Assembly: GCA_018894105.1 (NCBI GenBank)
Contig: CM032119.1
Coordinates: forward strand, 15,889,246 to 15,953,245
DNA length: 64,000 nt
Source: Jacaranda mimosifolia
Lineage: Eukaryota; Streptophyta; Magnoliopsida; Lamiales; Bignoniaceae
Direction: 5' to 3'
Within the stretch, counting starts at the first letter, position 1, and every line of letters starts with the position of its first letter. Below the pieces are notes generated by a model, which was not told the DNA's origin, ran no database searches, and saw only the letters and a list, made by a program, of their open reading frames with translations. Below are positions 11,929 to 23,562 of the stretch, piece after piece. Both the position numbers and the translations under genes were made by a program.

Positions 11929-12272
11929 AATGTAAATGTCACACAAATCGTGGGTCTACATGAAAAGTGAGGTAAAATATATCAAGAGTTGCATATAGTT
12001 CAATTAGCAAATGTTGCTTACCTTTCGATTGTTTGTGGATGGCACTCAGTCACGGGGGTCTACTTACAAGTCCTTAGGGTCTTGATTCTCACTAGGAAAT
12101 ATGATTTCTCTAATTCTTTCGGGGGTGAAGAATTTGATAAAATAGTAGGAGAAAAACATTCTTGAAAGACCATAAACGTGTTTTCAAATATCAATATTCA
12201 ATCTCATGCTTGTCTTCTCTTTTATTGCTTTTTTTTTTTTTTTATAGATTTTTGAAATATTCAAAACTCAAA
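11929..12272 (+). other. copia leader remnant
   Basis: It shares with the minus-strand element the phrases 'gtttgtggatggcactc', 'gacttg/acttacaagtcc' and 'gggtgaagaatttgataaaatag'. It contains a long T run near 12228-12242. No primer-binding site is visible because the upstream part is gone. Confidence 0.6.
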
Positions 12273-13080
12273 ATAGCTAAGAATCTACTCACAATCATTT
12301 TGGAAACCAATAAAATCACCAGGCCCAATTTTCGCGATTGGTTGAGAAACTTCAAAATAGTGCTTGACTTTGAAAAGAGGACTCATGTACTTGATCAAAG
12401 TCTGCCGAAAACCATTGACGATGATGCCACCAATGAGGCCCGTGAATTATTCATGAAGTTTGTGGATGATGATATAAAAACAAGGTATCTCATGATAGCA
12501 ACTATGTCTAATGAGTTGCAAAAGACTCATGAGCAATGAAGCATACCAGTGAGATCTATACACACCTACAAAATTTTTACGGTGTCCAAACTAGACACGA
12601 ATGGTTCCCTTTATCTAGGGAGCTCTTGAAGTAGAATGATTGAGGGCGTGAGTGTCCATGGCCACGGGCTCAAAATGATCGGGCTTATTGAAAAGCTTGG
12701 TCAACTTGACGTGCTAATAGACAATGACCTCTATGTATGTTGATCATACAGTCATTGCCAAGTTCGTTTGAACAATTCGTTATGAACCTTAACATGTCCA
12801 AGAAAGAAGTGACGATTAACGAATTGGTAAACATGTTGGTTATCGCCAAGGTGATAATGAAAAAGGACAAGGCTCTTATGCATGCATTTTTCTGCAAGTC
12901 TAAGAGCCCTAGGGGTCCTAGAAAGGGGGGGTAAGAAGAAGAAAAGTTCTTCTTTGAAAAGGAAGCAGCCCTTGTAAGGTTCTGGGGAAGTTAAGAAGAA
13001 GAAAGGCTAAAATTGATGCTACATGTTTTCATTGTGGCAAGAAAGGGTATTGGAGAAGAAATTGCAAAGCTTGTCTTGCA
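12273..13080 (+). pseudogene. copia gag with altered zinc knuckle
   Basis: The family start MAKN appears here as IAKN (ATA at 12273), so the start codon is mutated; the small ORF start at 12162 lies in the leader. The body follows as NLLTIILETNKITRPNFRDW, FKIVLDFEKRTHVLDQ and ELFMKFVDDD up to a stop at 12539, then in other frames (LNMSKKEVTINELVNMLV near 12786). The zinc knuckle near 13018-13070 reads CFHCGKKGYWRRNC, where the His ligand is Tyr. Confidence 0.85.
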
Positions 13081-13285
13081 ACCCTTGAGAAGGCTATGTA
13101 CTTTATTGAAGTGCACTTGATGACTAATTCGTCCCCATGGGTATTTGATACTGTATGTGGTCTCACCTTTGTAATTCGTTACAGGGGGTGGAAAGAAGAA
13201 AGAGTCTCAATGAAAAGGATTAATTCTCTGCTTAGGAAATGGAACAATAGTTACTACCACGGTCCAAGGTGCTATCAAGTTAGAC
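13081..13285 (+). pseudogene. copia protease remnant
   Basis: The active-site region reads SSPWVFDTVCGLTFVIRYRG against a family pattern of WVLDTGC..H.C. The DTG catalytic triplet is DTV, so the protease would be inactive. The frame continues to about 13311. Confidence 0.7.
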
Positions 13286-14215
13286 TTGGGGAATTCTATA
13301 ATTATACTTGATCTATGTTTCTATGTACCTAATCTTATGAAGAATATAATTTCAATTCTCATTTTGGATAATGAAGGATATGATTTTTCTATATCTAACG
13401 GGAAATTGAAGGCATTAAAGAATAATTCTTTAATTGCACAAGGTACATTGAATAACGGATTGTACGTATTAGATTCTCAAACTTCATTGATGCACATACA
13501 ATCAAGTAAAAGAAAGTTAGATATCCAAGAAGATGCCATTCTTTGGCATGCAAGACTTGTGCATATCTCTAAAAATAGGATGAACAAGTTAGAAGCTCTC
13601 AAAGCACTAAAAGTTTGTGGCATTAAGGAACTTCCTACTTGTGAGTCTCATTTAAAGGGAAAAATGACAAAGGCTCCTTTCATAGGAGAATCGGAGTGAA
13701 CCACTAGTCATTTGAATTTGATCCATAAGAATGTGTGCAGCCCACTAGGAGTTAGTAGGAGAAGAGGCTATTCTTACTTCATTATCTTCATCGATGATCA
13801 CACTAGATATGAACATGTGTATCTTATGAAATACAAGTCCGAAGCCTTTGAAAGGTTCAAAGAGTATCGATATGAAATAGAAAAGCAAAAAGGATTTAGT
13901 ATTAAAGCTCTTCGATCGGATCGATAAGGAGAATACTTAAGTACCGAATTCTTGGATTATCTAAAAGAGAATAGGATTCTCTCTCAATGGACTCCAGTCG
14001 ACACACCTCAACATAATAGAGTAGCTGAGAGGAGAAATTGTATCTTATTGGACATAGTACGTTCCATGATGAGCTTCTCTGATGTGCTATATCCTTTTGG
14101 GGTAACGACTTAGAAATGGCGACGAGGCTACTAAATGTAGTACCCTCAAAGTTAGTGCTAAAGACACCGCATGAGACGTGGTATGGCAAAGCACCCTCTT
14201 AACATTATCTAAAGA
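13286..14215 (+). pseudogene. copia GAG-pre-integrase and integrase
   Basis: An open frame (13286-13699) covers the GAG-pre-integrase domain: FYVPNLMKNIISILILDNEG, then ILWHARLVHISKNRMNKLEA and CESHLKGKMTKAPF. It stops just before the integrase core. The core continues at 13712 (NVCSPLGVSRRRGYSYFIIF with an IDDH Asp) to ALRSDR at 13927, where a stop replaces the usual Gly-Gly-Glu that would supply the catalytic Glu. Further integrase pieces are readable to about 14215 in broken frames. Confidence 0.88.
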
Positions 14216-14639
14216 TTTAGAGGTCTCCCACTTACGTCAAGTGCTTAGTAGGAGACAGGTTGGATACTCGATCCTCCTTGTGCAAGTTTGTTGGATACTC
14301 TAGAGAGCTATAGGTTATTATTTATATGATCTTTCGAAACAAAAGGTGTTTGTCTCTAAGAACGCCACCTTTTTGGAAAAAAAAATTCTATTAGATAGAA
14401 AAGGCGTTGTTTTTGAAATTGATAAAGTTCAAGATGATCATTAAATCCCACAAGCGGTGGAAACAAGTAGTGAGCCTTACACACAACCTCTAAGAAGGTC
14501 GGACCAAATCAAGAAGCAACCCGAAGGTTTGGTTTTCTTCAAGAGATAAGCCAATTGGATATTAATCCGAAGACCTATGAGGAAGCATTGTTGGACATAG
14601 ACTCGGGACATTAGCTTGATGCCATGAGATTCAAAATAG

Positions 14640-15418
14640 ATTCCATGTACTCCAACAAAATATGAACTTTCATAGATCCACTGGAGGGTATCGTACCTAT
14701 TGGTTGTAAGTGGATCTATAAGCGAAAGCTAGGAGTCGATGGAGAGGTAACGACCTTTAAGATATGACTAGTGGCAAAAGGTTATACTCAAAGACCTGGT
14801 ACTGATTTCAAGGAAACCTTTTCATCGGTTGTAATGCCTAAGCCCATTCGGATTATGCTTGCCATAGCCACATATTATGACTATGAGATATGGCAAATGG
14901 ATGTGAAAACCACTTTCCTCAATGGCAACATTGACGAAGAAATTTATATGGAGCAACTATGAGGTTTTACATCCAAAAGGAGTAAGGAAAGGGTTTGCAA
15001 ACTCGAGAGATCCATTTATAGACTGAAGTAAGCCTTTCAAAGTTAGAACATATGCTTTGATAAAACGGTTAAATCGTTTGGATGTATAAAAAATGTGTAT
15101 AAACCTTATGTGTATAAGAAAGCGAGTGGAAATCGTGTACAGTTTATTGTGCTTTATGTGGATAAAATCCTTCTCATTGGGAATGAGGTTGGCATGTTAG
15201 AGTGTACTAAAGTGTGGTTATCTACTCAATTTTCCATGAAGGATTCGGGAGAAACATCCTATATATTAGGAATACTTATCTGTAGAGATAGATCGAAGAG
15301 GACGTTGGGGCTATCCCAAACCTCGTACATTGACAAAATACTAAAGTGGTTTAGTATAGAAGAATACAAGAAGGGATTACTCCCATGGGACATGATATTT
15401 GTCTCTCCAAGTCTATAG
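14640..15418 (+). pseudogene. copia reverse transcriptase
   Basis: Blocks in order: VGCKWIYKRK-like lead (near 14700), AKGYTQRPGTDFKETFSSVV, IRIMLAIATYYDYEIWQMDV and KTTFLNGNIDEEIYMEQ, a stop at 14962, then RFTSKRSKERVCKL-like text and QFIVLYVDKILLIGNE. The catalytic YVDD box (15155-15166) reads YVDK, a lost catalytic Asp. The end of RT is SMKDSGETSYILGI and LGLSQTSYIDKILKWF. It copied the element RNA into cDNA when intact. Confidence 0.9.
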
Positions 15419-15462
15419 CCCTAAGTCATGAACCGCTTTCAATCCAATCACGTTGAATGTTA

Positions 15463-16026
15463 CTAGATGACCGTGGAAAAAATCCTTAAGTACTTAAAAA
15501 TGACTAAGGACATATTTTTAGTATACAGTAATAGAGAATTGAAACCCGAGGGGTTTTTGGATTCAAGTTTCCAATTCGATGTAGACGGACGAAAATCTAC
15601 TTTTGGATTTATATTTTTCCTTAATGACGGCACGATGAGTTGGAAGAGTTCCAAACAAGACACCATGGTGATTCAACCACTAAGGCGAAATATATTGCAG
15701 CTTTGAAAATTGCAAAAGAAGGAGTTTGGATCAAAAACTTTATCTAAAAAAGTTGGATGTAGTACCTAGCATGTCGGAGCCTGTAGTTGTCTCCTGTGAC
15801 AACAATGGTGTGGTTGCAAGCTAAGGAACCAAGATATCATCAGCAATCCAAGCACATTTTAAGGCGATACCATTTGATTTGAGAGATCATAGGTAGATGT
15901 GACATTCGAGTGGAAAGAGTTGCCTCGGAAGAGAATATAACAGATCCAATGACAAAACCTTTATCGCAAAAGGTCTTTGAATGACATCTTTTGAATATGG
16001 GTTTTAAGACTATGGGGATTTGGCTT
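15463..16026 (+). pseudogene. copia RNase H region
   Basis: Frame 15467-15706 encodes VEKILKYLKMTKDIFLVYSN, then GFLDSSFQFDVDGRKSTFGF and MSWKSSKQDTMV, a recognisable copia RNase H (LVYSN..L...GF.D.SFQ.D.D.RKSTSG). Later broken frames give the HFKAIPFDLRDH and VERVASEENI-like end of the polyprotein. It degraded template RNA during cDNA synthesis. Confidence 0.85.
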
Positions 16027-16043
16027 AAGGGCAAGTGGAAGAT
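16027..16043 (+). promoter_or_regulatory. polypurine tract of copia element
   Basis: AAGGGCAAGTGGAAGAT lies immediately before the LTR start TGTTGGAATAG. This is the position and composition of the plus-strand priming tract. Confidence 0.7.
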
Positions 16044-18221
16044 TGTTGGAATAGTACCCCACAGAAAATAAGATTGGCGTGTAAATAATTTCACTGGTAT
16101 TATAATCTTGATTGAATGATATTCTTTATAAATGACCATCGTGATGTTATGCTTATATTTCTTTACTAGCATTTGGTTGAAGCTTTTATATTAGACAAGA
16201 TTACGGGACTTGCTCACATACTAGGTGGTGATCATGGAATAAGTCTTAAACGATCGTGATCTTAAATATCCCAAGTCATAATTCTTGTGAGACAAGGAAT
16301 CTAAGATTCGGATAGACTTGCACTAACAATGTATTAATCTAAGGGTTGGATGTTGCTCCATTCTATGAGCAAACAATATGAGAAATTGGTGCATATTAGT
16401 GGGTGCTTGTTAGAGAACAAAGTACTGGAGGCCTTCCCGGAGAATCCACTGGGTAGCCATAGTGACAAGTTCCCCAACTTACGCTAGTGCATATAATTTG
16501 TCCTTTAACATGAGGATCCATTGTAACCTTATGTTTAAGTCCTTATACTTTGACTTATCCCTAGTCGCCTAGTGGGCTGTTTGGGTTGTGATTGTGTATG
16601 AGCTACTTAGACATAGATGTTTATAAGATCCAAGATGGGATCCGATCCTCATTATTGTGAAAGCGAGTGCATCTCCTATGTGTTCTATGATGATCAATTC
16701 GAAAGAGTCCTTGGCCAAGGCTGTATGAAAATTTGGAAAAAGTATTTTTCAAATATGAGGTCATAAACCAAAATTGAATATTAAGAATAGATGCACAGTA
16801 TCGAGGCTATTAGGGAGCCGACAAATATCTTGCCCTAGGCCGGTTTCATGGACATGTGAGACAGAGGAACCCTATTTGCATGGTATGCATAGAACTAGAA
16901 TGGTTCACCAAAAGCATTCATTGTGCCAATTGTTGGGCTCCATGGGCTTGAAGTTGGACATCAACTATGGAGATTGGGTACTCTTCAATTAATAGAGATT
17001 AATTGAATTAAGTTAATTATTTTAAAGGAATTTAAACTAATGTGAATATTTGATATTTTAAAGTCACAAGGGTTGTGAGCCCATGTTCAATGAATAGTAT
17101 AACGTAATGGGTCACACACAAAAGCCAATTGAAAATCCAACTTGATGAAGGGAGTTTTTTCAGTGTTAAAAAGATTCCTAGTGACCAAAAATTGAGGATT
17201 ACAGTTGATGCAATTTTTAGTTATTTTGGCTTGATCAATTTGATTGTTAAATTGATCTAATTAATTTAAAGAGTTAAATCAAGACCAATTAAATTAAGTG
17301 TTAATTTAATTTGGTGTCATGACTATCAATTGGTCAAGTTAACTTAAAGAGTTAAGTTAACAATTACTAACTTAAAGAGTTAAGTCAAAGTTTAATTAAA
17401 TTAAAGTGAAGAAATAATTTTGGAGGGAAAATTCAAATGAAGAGTTCATTTGGTGAGGAATTCGAGTTTATTTGGATGATATTTCATAAGATGAAATGAA
17501 GATTTCAAATGAAATTCAAATTCACAAGAAACTCACATGCAACTTGCAACTTGCAACTTGCTTGCAAGTTGGCATAATGCCATCCTCCCTCTATATATAG
17601 ATATAGAGAGGGGGCCAACACATAAATTTTGCAAGCATTAAGATCTAATTGTTAGATCCAAATTTTCATCCAATTTTGTAATTCTTTCATGAGTCGAGGC
17701 TTCACACTTTCTTCACCTCACTCCCTTACTTTTCGGCCTTCATCATCCTATTAATTTCTTCATAGTTTTTCCAACTTAATTAGGAAGAAAATGATTGTTC
17801 ATTGGTGTGTGGACTTTCACATTAGAGGCAAGACATTTTGATTGCTTATTTTTGGTGATCCTCTGTTCCAATAGTGACTTTTTGGACTTCGTTTGCTGCC
17901 TTGCCAGAATTATTTGGAGTTGATTTTTTTACTGGACATTTCCAAGAAGTTGGCAAAATTTTGGTCTAGATTTGGCTCGAATCGGAGGTGATTTACTTGG
18001 TCAAAAGTTGATCACAGCTTGCTGCCCTAGAAGCAATTTGCTTTCAGGAAAGAAAGCGCATCTTTAAGTTTTGGTTGGATTTTGCTTGAGAGGTAATTAT
18101 CTGACCTTGATCCATTTTATAGGCATGAATTTAGATCCTTGTGGAGGTGTAATTCAAGTTAGATTTCATTTTTAAATGTTTTAAATTGGATCATTAGCTT
18201 AACCGTCTTTCACACTCTACA
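16044..18221 (+). repeat. copia 3' long terminal repeat (about 2.18 kb)
   Basis: It begins TGTTGGAATAGTACC directly after the polypurine tract and aligns with the minus-strand copy 4234-6434, including the block at 16480-16690 that is duplicated as a fragment at 4016-4233. The end at ..CTCTACA (18221) is inferred from that alignment and from the point where gypsy LTR similarity starts. The direct 'caacttgcaacttgcaacttg' repeats near 17541 are internal. Confidence 0.8.
17592..17599 (+). promoter_or_regulatory. TATA box of copia 3' LTR
   Basis: TATATATA in CCTCCCTCTATATATAGATA, matching the position in the inverted copy. Confidence 0.6.
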
Positions 18222-18385
18222 TATCTAAATACCGCTTTTATAAACTTAGAAAAGGGTTAGACAACTGAAACAATACACGAGCGTTCTCTTTAGCAATCAA
18301 AGCAAAAAGATTTCTTCTGCGTTATATTTTATGTTTTGTTGTGTGTGTGAGAGTTTTCGATTATTGTGGTAGATTTATCTTCCTC
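18222..18385 (+). repeat. truncated 5' LTR of Ty3/gypsy element
   Basis: It matches 23399-23562 over about 160 bp (TAAATACC, AACTTAGAAAA.GGTTAGACAA, CTGAAACAATACAC, AAAAAGATTT.TTCTG). It starts at the position of the TATA box of the right copy, so the U3 part upstream is missing and copia LTR sequence lies there instead. Confidence 0.75.
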
Positions 18386-19437
18386 AATTGGAGTTAACTG
18401 TGGAAAATCGATTTCACTAAAATGATTTCTTTATCATTATTATGATAAGGCATGGAGATGAGCAATTTATCAGGAAGCAAGGGACAAGCCCCTCCAAGCT
18501 CTAGAGTCAGTCACGCCTGTAGTGGTAACTGCCTCTCAGGCTGAGCCCATACTGGTAGCACCCATGAATGAGGCTAATTCTCTTGTCCCCACGTCAGTGA
18601 TGGGATAGATAATAGTGGAGTAGCTGACCAGCCTCATATTTGCGATGGTTAATGCCATACTGACGGCAAAGCAGCAGGGCATGTGTTTGTCCCAATAGTG
18701 GTCCCGCTTGCATTTCAACCTAGCGTGCTCCAGGAGTGCTCTATCCGCCTCCTATACTAATTTTACTGATGCTGATATTTGCAGCGACTTCTCTGTCAGC
18801 TGTTATGCAACCTCCTTTCGAAATACAGATAACATTGAGAGGAGGCCCTACTGTTTTCTTTCCCCAATCCCGTGGGAAGTTTTTCATCCACATGTTAACT
18901 TATTAAACCTATATTCGGGTTAATAGTGTAGAGAGCGATTGTAGCTAACTCGTTGATGGCTCTAAATTTGGGTTCGATAGCTCAAGAAATGACTATAGCA
19001 CCTATCTTACTTTCGCCTACACAACAACAAAGATAGGCCCAGGACCAAGATGCCCACGAGAGTATGACCTTAAAGAACAATGTAGACCGCCAGTAGCGTT
19101 ATGGCCGAAAGCTGTATATTGGTCCGATCTCATCGCGACAGATAAAGGGTAAGATCCCAGGTTAATTTGACCATCTAAATGGAGGATATAAAAAGAGAGA
19201 TCCGAGAAATTAGAAAGAAGATAGTTAGGAGGTTGTACAAGAAGCGAAAGGTATCCTTTGGAGAAATTATCTTGACCGATCTATTCCCTGACAACTACAA
19301 ATCATTCTCTATGTATAGCTATTCAAGAGGTTCTAACCCGGCGGACCACTTATGCAAATTGAAAACCTAGCCCTCTTATACCACTTCTCAAATAGAGTAG
19401 AGTGTGGGGTATTCCTCACCACGTCAGAATGAGTTGC
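18386..19437 (+). pseudogene. Ty3/gypsy gag, N-terminal part (interrupted)
   Basis: A plausible start is MEMSNLSGSKGQAPP near 18452, followed by many stops. A clear gag core reads FGEIILTDLFPDNYKSFSMY, then YSRGSNPADHLCKLKT (19255-19370) and VECGVFLTT-like text up to 19430. The D..Y.PS...Y.GS.DP.DH pattern is that of gypsy retrotrans_gag proteins, probably the Tat group. The reading frame is split by the MULE at 19447 and continues after 21213. Confidence 0.7.
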
Positions 19438-19446
19438 CCAATTATG
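19438..19446 (+). repeat. left 9-bp target-site duplication of MULE
   Basis: CCAATTATG, identical to 21204-21212. A match of 10 bp is possible if the flanking C is counted. Confidence 0.85.
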
Positions 19447-21203
19447 GGCTAATTTATCAAAATACAGCAAAAAAAAGCACAACTTTACAAAATTACCGTG
19501 GTTTGAGAAAGGTTACAAAAATAGCGTAAGGCGTGGCTCCAAGCCACGCCTTTCTGTTTCTGAAATTTTTTTTTTTTTAAATTAAACAGAGGCGTGAGGC
19601 CACGCCTCTGGCATGACAAAATTTCCGCCCCATGCAAATTTTTTTTTCAATTATTATTATTTTTTTTAATAAAAATTGAAGAGGCGTGGCCCGTTCCATG
19701 CATTTTTTTCTTCTGAAAATGGAAGAGGAGGCCACGCCTCTTGCATGCATATATATATAATATATATATTTTAATTAAGAGGCGTGGCTTCTCTTCCATA
19801 TTTTGTTTTTTTTTTATTGAAACTGAGACAAGAGGCGTGCCTTGCTCTTGTGGAGAAATTTTTTTTTTTCCTGTACAGTGTCATTGGTCTTACTTATACA
19901 CAACCGATTCCTTCATTATTCATTACTCTTCCTCAAATTTTTGAAACGAAAGAGTGGTAGTGCTGAGGCTGCAATAGGTGCAAGAAAAATTGAAGAGGAA
20001 AAGCAAAGAGAGAAGGAAGAAGAAGATACAAAGAAGAATAAATTGTGTTTAAAATAAGGTAAAATAATGTAAAATTTTAATTTATGCTGTTGAAGATTAT
20101 AATTTTTTATTTTTAATTATTTTATGTTATTAATTTTGTATTGTTAAGATGATATATTATAATTTTTTTTTTTTGAATTTTTTTTAGTTTGGTTAAAAAT
20201 CTTAAATTGGAGAAGGAAGATTTTGACCCACAAATATCAGGTTGGTTTTTAAATTTTTGAAAGTATATTAAATTGAGTTGTTTACTATTAAGTTTGAATT
20301 GATATGGTGATGCGAAAGTTATTTTAGTTTTTAATTTGAATAATTTGAAATTGATAAGCATGACATTAGTATTAGTTTATGTTTGTGGTTTTTTTCTTTG
20401 TAATTATTAATTCATATACAATGAAAAAATGAAAAATAAAAGTACATAATAGAGTATCAATATTTTTACATTACTGGTTCTTAAGCAATTCAAATGCTAA
20501 TAAATTTATATTAAATTTTAATTAATTTATATTAAGTTACAAAATTAAAATTAAATAATTAATTAATTCATACTAAGTAAAATATTTTTTAACAAATTAT
20601 ATATGTTATATATTTATTTATAAAAATTATATCTCTTATAAATTATGTGTATCATAATTTACATATTACTTGTAAATATTTATTATATTGTAAATATATT
20701 AGTCTATATACAACATATAGTGCATTGTATATTTTAATATATATAGTAAATACAATATATGATATATATATCATAATATATAATTATGTAATATATTATA
20801 GTATATAATACACACAATATATAATATATACAATATATACTATATAATATACATAATACATAATATAGAATACATATATAATATATAATATATATATATA
20901 TGTATATATGCATGCAAGAGGCGTGGCCTCTCTTCCATTTTCAGAAGAAAAAAATATATGGAAGAGAGGCCACGCCTCTTCAATTTTTATTAAAAAAAAA
21001 AATTAATTGAAAATTTTTTTTGCATGGGGCCGAAATTTTGCCATGCCAGAGGCCACGCCTCTGTTTAATTTAAAAAGAAAAAAAATTTCAGAAACAGAAA
21101 GGCGTGGCTTGGAGCCACGCCTTACGCTATTTTTGGAACCTTTCTCAAACCACGGTAATTTTGTAAAGATGCGCCTTTTTTACTGTATTTTGATAAATAA
21201 GCC
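19447..21203. mobile_element. non-autonomous MULE with about 310-bp inverted repeats
   Basis: The left end GGCTAATTTATCAAAATACAG and the right end (reverse complement GGCTTATTTATCAAAATACAG) begin inverted repeats that run to about 19765 and back from about 20895. A perfect 9-bp TSD (CCAATTATG) flanks it, the size typical of Mutator-like elements. The arms contain repeated GGCGTGGC/GCCACGCC words, several forming short palindromes (AGGCGTGGCTCCAAGCCACGCC at 19526, split here by description only as two inverted GGCGTGGC halves around a 5-base loop). The centre (20410-20890) is nearly pure A/T. A promoter-like and Lys/Glu-rich coding scrap (EEEKQREKEEEDTKKNK) sits at 19940-20057. No transposase is present. 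Confidence 0.85.
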
Positions 21204-21212
21204 CCAATTATG
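21204..21212 (+). repeat. right 9-bp target-site duplication of MULE
   Basis: CCAATTATG, identical to 19438-19446. Confidence 0.85.
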
Positions 21213-21880
21213 ATTTAGGTACTTATCCCTTGATCTCATTCACACTTTCGAGGACTTCTGGTGGAAATTTTTGCATCAGTTCACCAGTAATAAGTAGTAC
21301 AGGAGAAATATGGAAAGTTTATTAACCTTTAGGCAGGGTGAGAATGAGATGCTTCAGGAGTCCTTAAACATTTCACTAATGTTGCCTTAGAAGTACTATC
21401 GACTACTCTAGAAGTGCTAGCTAGCGCTTTCACACAGGGCTTGTGCCTAGGATTTTCTTTAGGTCGTTGATTAGGAAACCGATACAGAATTATGATGACC
21501 TATTGAGAAGAGCTCAAAAATAAATTCATAAGGAAAAAGCTTACAATGCGCTAGTGAAGGAATCCAAAGAAAAGGTTGCTAAAAGAAAGGAAAAGAAAGA
21601 GGAGATCAGCTTATCTAAAAGGTGTGAGCATGTGGAGAGGATCCGAACTTACCCTTTTATATAGAAATTTGAACATTGCACACTAAAATATCCCAAAAGA
21701 AGAGCCAAGAAACTTATTGAGATGGCCTTAGACGTCTAAAGAGGGACCTGGTCGACCTAGGTTGGACTAAGTTTTGCAAATTCCATAATGAGTAGTCCAT
21801 TAACAGAGAAGTGTGGCCACCTAAAAAATGAGATAGAAAAGCTAGTTTGGGGAAAGGGTATCTGGCCGACCTATTGTTCA
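21213..21880 (+). pseudogene. Ty3/gypsy gag, C-terminal part
   Basis: Continues the interrupted gag: FRYLSLDLIHTFEDFWWKFL, then HQFTSNK and frames with QGENEMLQESLNISL-like text. It ends in a frame with TKFCKFHNE and TEKCGHLKNEIEKLVWGKG (about 21770-21850). The F...SI.SFEDFW..FL.QF block is characteristic of gypsy gag, and C.FH......C..LK.EIE is its C-terminal zinc-binding tail. No protease, RT or integrase follows, so pol is deleted. Confidence 0.72.
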
Positions 21881-22409
21881 ATGAGGCATCATGTCAAAGT
21901 CATCAAAAGGATGTACATGTTCTCTAACCCGAGTTATCTTACTCTTAGTCATCCTAGAATGAAAAATCTCATAAGGAGCCAAACCTGCCCTTAAAGCTAA
22001 ATTGCCTAATTCCATATTGCGCATGGTCTCAAGATCTAACCTTTGCAGATGTCTAGAAACTAAGGCCATTTCACAAGAATGAAGGATCTTTCATACAGGA
22101 TCAATTTTTAAATAACTAGAGGAATTCGAGAAAACAACCAAAACATAAGAATTAGGTTTCTTGAGAATTCTTGAACCAAAAAAAGCAAATGAGGAATTCA
22201 ATAAATAAATAAACAAAGGTTCGAAAGAAACCTGGTCTCAAGATTATCATGAAGGAAGGAATATGAATAGTGGCATAAACGTAGAGAATGACAGTGGTGC
22301 GCGGCAGACTAGTCTCTACAATAGTGAGACAATGGGAGAAACGGAAGCTCAAAAGTGAGAAATGGAAGAGAGGCAACTATATATACAATGGAAATGACTC
22401 TTTTTTCAA
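21881..22409 (+). other. internal remnant of gypsy element, no gene assigned
   Basis: No pol domain is recognised on either strand. A minus-strand open stretch (21878-22069) is not similar to anything I know. This may be the junction of the pol deletion. Confidence 0.4.
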
Positions 22410-23562
22410 AATGCAATGATCTGGCCATACCAATGTTTCATCAGATTTTCTGCATGCTTGTAACACTTCAGGTGCTAGCAGGAGATGCAAAGTCATCATA
22501 ATTTCGCATTTAAAGCTCACTGCCATTTAATTGGGAATAAAAACATGTGACAACTAGAAATTTCCAAATTGGACATGGGTGCCAAACAGCTCGGATGAGC
22601 ACTTGAGTGTGATGACTTGTTCGACTTGATTCAGCTTAGGTCAGCTCGACCACATATGCCTGATAGTTAGGACGAACACTTAAATACGATGGCTTCACTA
22701 ATTTGATTCAGCTTAGCCTAGCTCGAGTTCATACGGTAAACTTTTTAGGTGATCCCAGTGCTGCTGCCTCGATGATTCCTCAAGATGACTTGACTTATCT
22801 AGCTTCACTCAACCATTAAACAAGTCGGCAGAATGGTTGTTGGTACCTACTGCACATCGTACTACGGTCTAAGACCAGCCTAAAATAGTACCACTTTCTA
22901 GAATATTAAGGAATGTTGCTGCTACCCTAATGTCAAATCAATGCAGTGACCCCTAGAAGTCTAGTTGACTTGCTAGAATGATTAGAAATAGCCCAACAGA
23001 GCCCAACTGGTCTACATGAAGCGACGACCGAATGAACACGTAGCCTACCATTTAACGCAAGAAAGATCCAGTTGGGTTGAGAAGCTCCTCTAGGTTGGTA
23101 TTGATATATCAAAGCTACTTTATCCAACCTATCCATCAGCTCAGGAATGTAAACAACTAGCTTAAAAGCAAAGGCAGCAAGGGCAGAGTTGATCCTACAT
23201 ATCCACTATTAGATTGAATGCTAAGAGCGATGTAGCTCAGCTGAGCATCAAGAGTAGCACTATCAAGCTGAACACAGCCGAGCCATGACCACGTTCGCGA
23301 GATACGCAACTATGACTGTTACTAAGATAGTGAAACTAGATAAGGATAAAGATAATTTAAAATCGTGGATGTCTTGAAATAACCGGAGCCACTCTCTGTA
23401 TAAATACCCCATCTCTAAACTTAGAAAAAGGTTAGACAACTGAAACAATACACAAGTATTCTCTTCAGCAATCAAAGAAAAAAGATTTATTCTGTGTTAT
23501 ATTGTGTGGTGTTGTGCGTTTGAGTGTTTTTTATTATTGGTTTTAGATCTTTTTGCATTATA
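22410..23562 (+). repeat. Ty3/gypsy 3' LTR
   Basis: The terminal 160 bp repeats the truncated 5' LTR (18222-18385). Upstream is a more GC-rich U3 region with a degenerate direct repeat of about 75 bp (GATTCAGCTTAGG/CC.AGCTCGA at 22620-22740). The outer start is not defined precisely and the end near 23562 is set by loss of similarity. Confidence 0.6.
23399..23406 (+). promoter_or_regulatory. TATA box of gypsy LTR
   Basis: TATAAATA in CTCTCTGTATAAATACCCC. The sequence shared with the 5' copy starts here, as expected if the shared part is R/U5. Confidence 0.7.

Larger units (their letters stand above)
11929..18221 (+). mobile_element. Ty1/copia retrotransposon lacking its 5' LTR
   Basis: The order is leader, gag, protease remnant, GAG-pre-integrase, integrase, RT, RNase H, polypurine tract and 3' LTR. 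The 5' LTR is absent: the leader begins straight after the CACTA terminus at 11928. Frequent stops and frameshifts disable all domains. It is the same family as the minus-strand element at 1-6434, so two related copies face each other head to head across 6435-11928. Confidence 0.9.
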
